The notes under the pieces: generated by a model | What the model was told of the DNA's origin: nothing | Databases searched by the model: none | What the model saw: the letters and a program-made list of their open reading frames with translations, nothing else | NCBI GenBank assembly: GCA_949317995.1 | Contig: OX439044.1 | Coordinates: 14,326,141-14,390,140, forward strand | Source: Acholoe squamosa | Taxonomy: Eukaryota; Annelida; Polychaeta; Phyllodocida; Polynoidae | Reading direction: 5' to 3' | DNA: 64,000 nt | Shown: piece by piece, positions 30,798 through 39,853 of the stretch | Position numbering within the stretch: position 1 is the first letter of the stretch | Layout of the letters: the number at the start of each line of letters is the position of its first letter | Made by a program: the position numbers and the translations under genes

Positions 30798-31046
30798 CGA
30801 GCTGAACCCTGATGCCTGAAGTGCTATAGTAAAACTTGTTGGTGGGTGTAGCTAAACCCTGATGCCTGTAGTGCTAGCTAACTGGAGGTTATAGTAGATC
30901 CAGTTGTAGACTGTTGATGGACTCTATGGGCGTAGCTAAACCCTGATGCCTGTAGTGCTAGCTAACTGGAGGTAATAGTAGATCCAGTTGTAGACTGTTG
31001 ATGGACTCTATGGGCGTAGCTAAACCCTGATGCCTGTAGTGCTAGC
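30798..31046 (-). repeat. 3' UTR tandem repeat of G1b (four units)
   Basis: AAACCCTGATGCCTGTAGTG, or a close variant, occurs four times. The last two are 84 bp apart with almost identical spacers (TGTAGACTGTTGATGGACTC), a clean extra duplication absent from copy a. Confidence 0.88.
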
Positions 31047-31100
31047 TCACAAATAGTAGTGGTGTAGTAGTAAATCCGGTTTGTAGTTCAAAAGTCCATA

Positions 31101-31307
31101 TTAGTGTAAATTGTCCATGATTTTATAATAGGCACAGTCATTACATTGTGGCACAGTACAATTATGGTGTTTACAGCATTCGTACTCCTCCTCCAGAGTG
31201 ACTTGTTTGTTTTCTCCTTCTGTTTTCAGTTTCCGGATTAGGGTACAGTTTGGTACCCGAATCAATACGGGTTGGATAAAAAAACGGTTTCTTATCCAAC
31301 AATGCAT
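31101..31307 (-). CDS. small Cys-rich ORF downstream of ORF3 (copy b), uncertain
   Basis: Counterpart of 4164-4370, starting at the same ATG, with one amino-acid change. Probably untranslated 3' sequence unless independent copies from diverged relatives also keep the frame. Confidence 0.2.
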   Translation of the reverse strand: MHCWIRNRFFIQPVLIRVPNCTLIRKLKTEGENKQVTLEEEYECCKHHNCTVPQCNDCAYYKIMDNLH

Positions 31308-31361
31308 GGGTAATAGAACCCCGGGACACACAATTATGTCCGATCTTCATGCAACAGTTTT

Positions 31362-34300
31362 TTACTGTTCCATGTTCTCCTCGGGTGGCTGGTTTGGACC
31401 CGGTTGTTGAGCCAGTGGCTGAACAGGGGGGTTCACACCAGTTCCATCCGTAGGTGCCAATGCGGGGACAGCAGGTGTAAGTTTCACCTTTTGGCGTGCT
31501 TCGAACAGCTTCAAAGCATGCTCAGGTGTACCGTCCCAGTTATCCATGATAACTCCGAAGACCTTGAAGAACTTTTGCTGGTTCTTCATGTTCGTTGCTC
31601 GTTCTAGGTCGAGCATCTGAGAAGCTGTTTCCTTCTCGGATAGGGCCTCCTGCCGCAGATTAGCAGCTTCCTGCTTATCTTTGGCAACATCCGCTTTGAT
31701 CTGAGTCGAGATTCGGTTGATCTCTGACTTCTGGATCGCGTCAATACACTGGAGAGTGCTCGACACGGTCCGACGATACATGTCCAGGTGGAGGTTTTCC
31801 AGATGGTGCTGTAGCGTCTCAAATTGTTTGCTCTGGATATTGCAAGACAATTTGTCCTCCTTCTTGAAGAAGGTCTCCACTGTCTGGATCAGCTTAGGCC
31901 GATGAACCACAGCACCAGGTGGGGGTACCTGACCCTGAGGCTTCGGCTGTGCTCCAGACCCACTCGCAGTGACAGCTACCTGCGTGTGCGAAGAAGCAAC
32001 CGCAGTAGTAACCGCACTAGCAGTGGTCGAAGAAGGGCCTTGAGTTGGTAATCCCTGAACCAGGGGCAACCGTGACAATTCCCTTCTAAGGTCTTTGGCC
32101 GTCAACAATGGTGCGGGTGGACGTTGTCTCACCACAGCACTCATTGTAGGTCGGGGAGCTTGACCTCCTACTGTCGGCAGTTCCTGCTTGACCCTCCCGT
32201 ACTGATCAAAGATTTGCATCTCTGGTCCGGGTGGGCCCATAGCAGGGTACTGCTTCGGGTCTTTGACATTCAAAGGCGCGTGTTTCCGGGCGGACTGGCC
32301 ACTCGGTCCACTGACACCAAAGAATGTCGGGTTCTGTGCACCTCGTGGAGTTGGTGCTCGCCCATAATGGGAAGGAGTTCCAGTAGGAGATGGAAGATGT
32401 GGCTTCTTCCTTCCCCCATTTGTCTGTCTCTCCAGCGCCTCCAGTGGTGACCTGGCTCGGCTTGGAGATTCAGACGCCTGTCTCTTCCTATCTGCTGCAG
32501 AGGGTCCCTGGCGGTAATCCCTGCGGCTTCGGACCTGTTCTCCGGATGGAGTTACATAAGCCCCACCACGACGGCGGGCCTTGTTGCTTCTCCATTCGTT
32601 CAACAGATCGTACTCCTCCTGAGCGTACTCTAGTTTGCCGGACCCGGGAGTCTGGGCAAACCGAGCCTTTAGTTTCTGGTTAGTACCAGGAACCGTAGGC
32701 GCAAACTGCTTCGTACTCGGTGTGAGGGAAGCCAACTTCTCTGCATTGAGGCCCCTAAGGTTGCCATAGAGTTCGGAGTGAATTTTCATCACCCGATCTA
32801 TGGCTGCCTCCAGGCCCTCTCCATGCGAAGTCACATAGTGCCGGACCATGTCTCCGCGTCGGGGGGTGACACATCCTGTGCATTTAGCACATTTCTTGCC
32901 AACCTCTCGGTCGCAGACATATTCCGGCCTCTGGTGCATATGAACCTCCACGAGATGACGAAGGAACGCGTCTTTCTCGATGAAGAATTCAACCTCACCC
33001 TCACTTTGAGTACAACGTTGGAAGGGACAATCCTTACGATCCTCCCCGTAGTACTCATCTAGAGCAAACTTGAGCTTGCCCTTCTGGTCATAATTGTACA
33101 GACCATTGGGCGAATTCTTAACGAATTCCCAATAGATCCAGTACATATTGGCCGGCTTTCTATCAGAGAGCTTCTTGCGAAGCCACTCCTCCATATCTTC
33201 CTGCCCCTCACAGGTGATCCGAGGGGGCAGTCTCCATACGGATTTACTCCCCTTCAGGTGTCCCCTGTGTAGAGGAATGAAGTCGGCAAAGTTGCTATTG
33301 GCGTTAGCCCAGATAGCAGCCTCTTGCTCGTCAGTCGGAGTGACATCCACAACTGGGTCAACCGGCTCCTCTCCCTCTGGGTCGGATGGTACATCCACAG
33401 GTTGCACAACGGGTTGTTGACCCGCGAGGACCTGGGCTGCAGCATCTTGAGCGTCTCCACTCAAATCGGCCATTACGTCGTGTAGCTTGACGATTGGCAC
33501 ACCGAGCTCAACTTTTACGGTTGGGACAGCCGGTTCAGCTTCTGTATTATCAGCTTGAACGTCTACCTCGATAGGTTCAGGTTTGCGTTGGTCAACCTTC
33601 TTCTTATTCCTCCTGCGGGATCTGCCGTTAGTAGAAGTGCCAGGCTCGGATGCGTCCGTCTCATTGCCGGAGACATCCGAAGCCTTAGCGCCCTTCTTAT
33701 TGGCCGAGCGTGGAGACACCCGACGGGTTCGGGTACTGTCGTCCACACTCGTGCTGGTAGAGGGTTCGGTTCCTGACCGCTTCCCTTTACCCTTACCTTT
33801 GGTGGGGGTTGTTTTACCCTTTCCACCAGCTGCTTTCTCCTTTACTTGCTCAGTCTTCGTAGGGGTAGACTGAGCAGTTTTAAGGGAAACATCTGCATCA
33901 GGTAGGGCCTTCTCAGGTACTACTGCTGCGCCTCCCAAGGTAGGAGCTTCAGCAGGAGACATGAGACGGTCCATCCGATCGGCCATCTTGGCTGTTACTT
34001 GCACGGGTGCGGGTCCGGGTACTAACTCCGGATGCGCCAGTGCATACTGTCTCTCCAATAGACGTACTACGAGGTCTTGTATTACCCCGAGTCTGTCTAG
34101 TGGAGACACACCAATACGGGCCTCTTCTGCCTCAATGGTTTGAGACGTAATAGGGACCCCTGGACAGTAATCCACAACAGCGTTACCTGCTGCTTCATAC
34201 TCATCCGCTGTGCTTAACAGTAGGATCTGGTCTCTGTCTATGTATCTAGAGACCTCATCTGCCTTGACACCGGTGTAACCCGTTTTGTCAGACACATAGG

Positions 34301-35039
34301 AAGGCCTATAAGAGGTATTCCTTCGGAAAGCCATTTCTGCGTCCCAGACGGCTTTACGAAACCATAAGTGGACTACCAATCCTTTGGCCATCTGATGGTA
34401 ATCCATCAACCAGGACTCCGGAAAGGTATTAGCCCACTGCGGATGAGCACATTCCCAGATTGCGTTGACAACACGCTCGTCAACCTCTCTGGGCGTCCCA
34501 TAACAGGTGGGTATCAGCATTTCCTCGGAAATTGCTAACATCCGTCCGTCATATGGACCGGCTACATCATGCCATTCGGGACTGTCTGGGAAGGGCAGCT
34601 CTAGGTGCATTGGCCTGTCAACCGGAGAAGCAGGTCCCAAAGCACCGAATGAGGTACTCCCACCAAGACGGGGCGGCAGTTGAGGGGGAGGTGGCATCAG
34701 AGCCCTGTCAAGAGACTGGGCTCCTGCCGGTTCTCCACTCAAACCTTCGGATGGAGGGGCTACATAAGGCTCACCTACATCAATTTGTTGTTGAACGCCT
34801 CGGCGTTCAGGACTAACTTGTCTGGAGTTGTCGGATGCGTCGTAGAACGATTCTACGTCGCTATCGTCTACTCCAGAGAAGTACTGATCAACATTCATTT
34901 GTTGATCCATTTGATCACAATCAGCATCGTATTGCTGATCGTCGTATGTATAAGTGGGACTCTTGGGAGAACCACTTCCATACTCTGGCGGGGTGCTGGC
35001 ACCGGCACCGCCGCCAAGACGGACGGCCTCTTCTGCCAT
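31362..35039 (-). CDS. G1 ORF3: large zinc-finger/coiled-coil protein in env position (copy b)
   Basis: Intact frame of about 1,225 residues from ATG 35039, with the same architecture as copy a: acidic/proline-rich N terminus, W-rich block shared with G2, basic tract, two irregular C2H2-like fingers in the middle, C-terminal coiled coil. The four differences from copy a (Arg/Gly, Phe/Val, Val/Ala, Met/Val) lie outside the Cys/His ligands. It follows pol by about 550 bases and is in its own frame, so it needs its own mRNA or a reinitiation event. Candidate roles for a soluble, basic, finger-bearing accessory protein are genome binding, targeting or silencing suppression; these are guesses. Confidence 0.87.
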   Translation of the reverse strand: MAEEAVRLGGGAGASTPPEYGSGSPKSPTYTYDDQQYDADCDQMDQQMNVDQYFSGVDDSDVESFYDASDNSRQVSPERRGVQQQIDVGEPYVAPPSEGLSGEPAGAQSLDRALMPPPPQLPPRLGGSTSFGALGPASPVDRPMHLELPFPDSPEWHDVAGPYDGRMLAISEEMLIPTCYGTPREVDERVVNAIWECAHPQWANTFPESWLMDYHQMAKGLVVHLWFRKAVWDAEMAFRRNTSYRPSYVSDKTGYTGVKADEVSRYIDRDQILLLSTADEYEAAGNAVVDYCPGVPITSQTIEAEEARIGVSPLDRLGVIQDLVVRLLERQYALAHPELVPGPAPVQVTAKMADRMDRLMSPAEAPTLGGAAVVPEKALPDADVSLKTAQSTPTKTEQVKEKAAGGKGKTTPTKGKGKGKRSGTEPSTSTSVDDSTRTRRVSPRSANKKGAKASDVSGNETDASEPGTSTNGRSRRRNKKKVDQRKPEPIEVDVQADNTEAEPAVPTVKVELGVPIVKLHDVMADLSGDAQDAAAQVLAGQQPVVQPVDVPSDPEGEEPVDPVVDVTPTDEQEAAIWANANSNFADFIPLHRGHLKGSKSVWRLPPRITCEGQEDMEEWLRKKLSDRKPANMYWIYWEFVKNSPNGLYNYDQKGKLKFALDEYYGEDRKDCPFQRCTQSEGEVEFFIEKDAFLRHLVEVHMHQRPEYVCDREVGKKCAKCTGCVTPRRGDMVRHYVTSHGEGLEAAIDRVMKIHSELYGNLRGLNAEKLASLTPSTKQFAPTVPGTNQKLKARFAQTPGSGKLEYAQEEYDLLNEWRSNKARRRGGAYVTPSGEQVRSRRDYRQGPSAADRKRQASESPSRARSPLEALERQTNGGRKKPHLPSPTGTPSHYGRAPTPRGAQNPTFFGVSGPSGQSARKHAPLNVKDPKQYPAMGPPGPEMQIFDQYGRVKQELPTVGGQAPRPTMSAVVRQRPPAPLLTAKDLRRELSRLPLVQGLPTQGPSSTTASAVTTAVASSHTQVAVTASGSGAQPKPQGQVPPPGAVVHRPKLIQTVETFFKKEDKLSCNIQSKQFETLQHHLENLHLDMYRRTVSSTLQCIDAIQKSEINRISTQIKADVAKDKQEAANLRQEALSEKETASQMLDLERATNMKNQQKFFKVFGVIMDNWDGTPEHALKLFEARQKVKLTPAVPALAPTDGTGVNPPVQPLAQQPGPNQPPEENMEQ

Positions 35040-35593
35040 CGACAGAAGTGGCTGTTCGGGGATAAAATATCCCAATCCACCGGATAAGCAGTGAGTACTG
35101 CTTACCCAGTGAAAGGCGGGTGCCTTTTAACGAGGGCACACCTCGGAATATGGCTGTCACGGGCTATCAGACTCCAACAAGAGCAAGACCACCCTCGGCC
35201 ACGTCTTCTTCCTTCGCAGGAATAAGACAATATGGCGGGATACTCGAACTTGAATCGCTGCGCATGATCAAACCGGCGCCTCACGTGACCATTCGAAAAT
35301 GGGTCAACAACTTTCCCGCGTGCCCTTAATTAGGTCACGCGCCCTTACATAAAAACAATACAATACCCGATCGGTCGTCCGTCCGTACTCAGGGTTCGAC
35401 TATGACAATTCGCTAGGTATTCTGGAGTTTATGGATAGCATAAGCATATCCACCGGATTATCCGTCCAAAACCATGGGTTCATTGTCATAGGACCTTTTC
35501 CAGAGACTCTTGACCGGCTCAAATATACATTGAACTAGGTTACAACATATAACAGTACACAGTACAGGACAACACACTCGTTGTGTTAACAGG
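35040..35593 (-). other. pol-ORF3 intergenic leader of G1b
   Basis: No coding region. The proximal 430 bases match 1-430 of copy a. Position suits a subgenomic promoter or splice acceptor; none called. Confidence 0.6.
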
Positions 35594-38500
35594 CTAGGTT
35601 ACGGCAGTCTGTAGCAACCTTGGACTGCGTCTAAGAGGTTTTGAGGCCTCTTTTATTGACCTGGTATCCATAAGAGCCTTTTCCAAGGTCTTCTTAGCCT
35701 TAGAAGGACCTTTCCTCTTATTTTTACCTGCGCCTGCCGAGACTTTTTGTATCTTCCCCTGCTTTCCGGATGTTACGACAGGGGGCACCACCCTCTTCGG
35801 GTCTGCAACCTTCCGTGGCCGCCCGGGTCCTCGCTTTCGGGTCGGTACCACTTCGAGTTGCTTAACACGACTCTGTTCCATTACTTCCAATAGACCATCG
35901 CCGTACATTTCGGTGGAGGTATCCCTCCCCCTCCATGGGCGTAGTCTCGCTACATTTGACTTGTAACATTTACCAAGCTGTGATTTAATAATCACTGTGC
36001 AATCACTAATAACCTGAGTTATAGTGAAAGGTCCATCCCAATTACTGGCTAATTTCAGGTTAGCTAGAGGTTGGTGTAGACGCAGTACTCTATCCCCTAG
36101 ATTAAAAAATCTAGCTTTTAGACCTGTGTCATAGCCAACTTTCTGCCAACGCGCAGTTTTCTGCAACTCGTCTCTAACCCTCTCATAGGCTTGTTTGAAA
36201 TTATCCCGTAGGGATTCTACAAACATCACCTGTCAAGGGGCTTCCGGATTCATTCTTATTACGCCGAACACCAAATCGGCTGGCATAATCAAATCCTCTC
36301 CAAAAACGAGGAGATTAGGAGAACAGTTTGTGCTCGAATGCACAGTGCCATTATAGGCATGTACCACGAATTCACATTGTTCATCCCAATCATCCATCTG
36401 CTCATTTACCAGAGACTTCAATACTTGGATCAAAGTCCTATTGAATCTCTCTACTTGTCCATCGCTCTGTGGTCTATAGGGATTAGTTCTTGTCTTGCAG
36501 ATCGCCAGACAATTACACATCTCCTGCCACAGACTAGACTCAAATTCTCTGCCTTGGTCACTATGTAACATGAGTGGGACACCTAGGTGCAGCACCCACC
36601 CTTTTACAAAGGCCATAGCACAAGTAACAGCCTTATGATCCGGTAAAGGAAACACTCGGGTGTACTTGGTATAATAATCAGACACGACCATCATACACGT
36701 GTTGCCACTAGGAGTGGGGGGAATCCCACTAATAATGTCAACAGCTATTCTAGCAAACCTTACACCAAACAGTTCCTGGGATAATGGCAGCTTGCCTAAC
36801 CCGGGTCCTGGTTTGTTCTTACAGCACTCGGGACAGGTCTCCACCCATCGGGTGAGATCTGTACTCATGCCGGGCCAATAGTATCGTCTGGTCAGACGTT
36901 CTAGAGACCGTTTCTTTCCAAAGTGCCCACTAGTTCTATGTCCATGACAGAAATACATAATATCTCGTCGCATAGCACTAGGTATGACAACTTGCAAGGT
37001 TTTGTTCCTATTAGAATGGTTCTTCCATCGAAACAGAATACCATCCCGGACTTTTAGCTCGGCCCATTGAGCTAAGAATCGTCTCATCTCTCTGTTCTCC
37101 AATGACACTACGGGTCTTGGGGGACAGATACCCTGATTAAGGAATTTAATCAAACGTGATGTGACTGCATCAGACTTCTGGAACTGCCTGATGGTCTCCA
37201 AGGACCAATTCAAGACATGTTCCGGATGGGTTTCGAATGGAACTCGAACCCCTGCCAACACAGCATTGTGTGCTCCACAATCAGTGCACTCAGCATTTGC
37301 ACATTTCCTCACTGGGATTCTAGACAAAGCATCTGCATTCAAATGCTTTGCCCCGGCTCGGTGTTCAATCTGGCTGTGATTTAGACCGAATTCGGATAGG
37401 TGCGCTAACCAGCGACCTATCATCCCCTCTGCATCTTTGAAGTTCAATAGCCATCTGAGGGAAGAGTGATCAGTCCGTAGAGTGAAGTCACTCCCCCACA
37501 AAAAGTGCTTGAACTTCTTCGTATAGACCACCACAGCCAACAACTCACGTTTAGTGGTACAATAGTTTCTTTGAGATTTACTCAACGTGTTACTAGCGAA
37601 GGCTATAGGAACTTCGACCCCATCCTGGACCTGAGAAAGGGCGGCTCCTATGCTTTCATTACTAGCATCAGTATCTAGAATGAAATGATCATTCTCCGTG
37701 GGGTATCTCAACACAGGTGTGATAGCAAACAAATCCTTTATTTTCATAAAGGCCTCGTCTTGCTCGGGTCCCCAAGGGAATCGTTCCTTTCTGATCCCGG
37801 GTGTCCAGTGGGACAAACTCTGGATAGGAAAGGCAACCCTTGAATATCCTGGGATAAAGTCCCGGTAGTAGGAACAGAATCCGAGGAAGGACCTAACTTC
37901 TTTCGCATTCGTGGGTGCTTGCCAATTTGACACGGCATCCAGTTTCTCCGGATCGGCTTTAATCCCTTCATTCGAGATTATTCGCCCCAAGTAATTAATA
38001 GATCTTTTGAAAAGATCGCACTTCTTGGGTTTCAGCTTCAAACCATTAGTTATGATCCTTTCCAGGACCATACCTAAATTTTCCAAGCATTCTTCGTATG
38101 TCTTTCCAAAGACAATCACATCGTCTAGATAGACGAGACATTTCTTCCATAAAAGGTCACTTAATAAAGTTTCCATCATGGCTTCAAATGTCGCCGGTGC
38201 ATTGCACAATCCAAACGGCATCACATTATACTGGAATAATCCAATATGACTGGAAAAGGCCGTCTTCTCCATATCTTTCGGATGCATACCCACTTGCCAG
38301 TACCCGGATTGTAAGTCTAGAGAGCAATACCATTGCTTACCTCCAAGGGAGTCTATAGTCTCATCGATCCGTGGTAAGGGATATGAATTCTTCTTGGTCA
38401 TACCATTCAATTTCCGGTAATCTATGCAGAAACGGATGCTACCATCTTTCTTGGTCACCATGCACACAGGGCTAGACCAAGGACTGGTTGATGGAATTAT

Positions 38501-39853
38501 TACATCCTGTTCAAGCATTTTAGCTATCTCCTCCTCAGCTACCCTTTTTTTGGCTAGTGGGAGTCTTCTATAAGGAATCTTAAAAGGTTCATTCTCACCA
38601 GTGTCAATCGTATGCAGTACTTTATCGGTACGCCCCAATTGTTCACTCGGTGCTGCAAAAGCTTTACGGTACTTGTACAACAAGTCAGTTAGAGCTTCAC
38701 GTTGTTCATCACTTTCTACATGGCTTTCGGCTACTAGAGTGTCTAGTTCCGGGCTCCTTTCGGGTGGGATAGGGGCTCCGGGTGCCGAAACATGTTTACA
38801 GTCTTCTATCAATTCGGATAAGACAACCGATCCAAGGATCGTATCCTTCTGTACATAGACAGTCTTGTTACCGGTATTGGATATAGGAACCACCGTCCAA
38901 GCAGCGTTAGCTACTAGAACATCAGCGGATTCCAATCCGATACTTGACAACATGGCCATGTCTGGCTCTACAACTCCAGTTTTTCCTGAAAACTGTCTGT
39001 CCGCTCGACATAAGACATCACAGGCTGTGCCTGGTGGTATCTTAACAGTCTGGGCTACACTGGCTACACTGCTTACTTGCCTAAGTACACATTGTACTTC
39101 GAGATGGTACGGGTCTCTCACTTCCAATATTCCCCTCTGGGAATCTAACCTTGCTCCATATAATGCAGCAAAATCCAGACCGAGTATACCATCATCCGCG
39201 ATGTTCGCCACAGTAGGGGTAAGGATGAAGTCCTTATCTTCCTGTAGACTGAACCTCATACATGTTCTACCGAACGTTTGTATCATGCTACCGTCGGCCG
39301 TACGAGCATTTCCTTCCGTTGTGAAAGTTTCATGATTCGTAGGCAAAAGATCGTAGAATCTCTTGGCAATACAGGAGTGGCTAGCACCCGTATCGACAAG
39401 AAACTCAGCGGATCTACCACTCACAGATACAACTGCGTACCACCTCCTACCTTTCAAGTAGGTAGGACTACTTGCATACTTAGCAAGTTCCGTCTTAGCG
39501 CCGAGGTCAAATCCACATCCCTTTAAGAATTCGAGACAAGGATGACCCGGGGGGAACTGGGCACACCCCACCCTGGCCAACTCATTGGCCGCTCCCTCTG
39601 GACTGATATCGGGTTTCCCCTCTGTGTTCTTCTGCCGGTTCTTGACACCTGGTGTACTATCAGTCTCCCCAGCCTCATGAGTAAGGAACTGATCAGGCTC
39701 CTTAGCTTCACTGCTGGGCGAAATCGCTAGAGGATTCTTGCCAGTACCGCAAGCTGCGATAGGCTGGCAGTCATGGCAATCACTCACTCTGGGGGTAATC
39801 CGGTTGCCATTGTGGACACCCCCTCTCAGTTTTCCTTCTTCACTGAGTCCTCC
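35594..39853 (-). CDS. pol: G1 pol (protease-RT-RNase H-integrase) with one in-frame TGA
   Basis: Same-frame translation of about 1,420 codons interrupted once by TGA (36235-36233). Residues from the GTG at 39787: protease FLVDTGASHS near 130, RT DLQSGYWQ near 487 and YLDD near 553, RNase H DTDASN near 705 and TDHSSLRWL near 775, integrase HGHRTSGH/CPECC near 950-985, D,D-E at about 1016, 1078 and 1112 (AVDIISG, HSDQGREF, VERFNR), then a GPF module and a basic tail with an AT-hook-like GPGRPRK. The TGA falls where G2 has TGC, between the integrase core and the GPF module. The frame is open from 39853, overlapping the gag end by 28 nt in the -1 frame, so pol is probably made as a Gag-Pol fusion. 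Confidence 0.93.

Noticed and set aside
31362-35039. ORF3 as a retroviral envelope
   Set aside because: No signal peptide, cleavage site or transmembrane helix; Cys/His fingers and basic tracts fit a soluble nucleic-acid-binding protein better.
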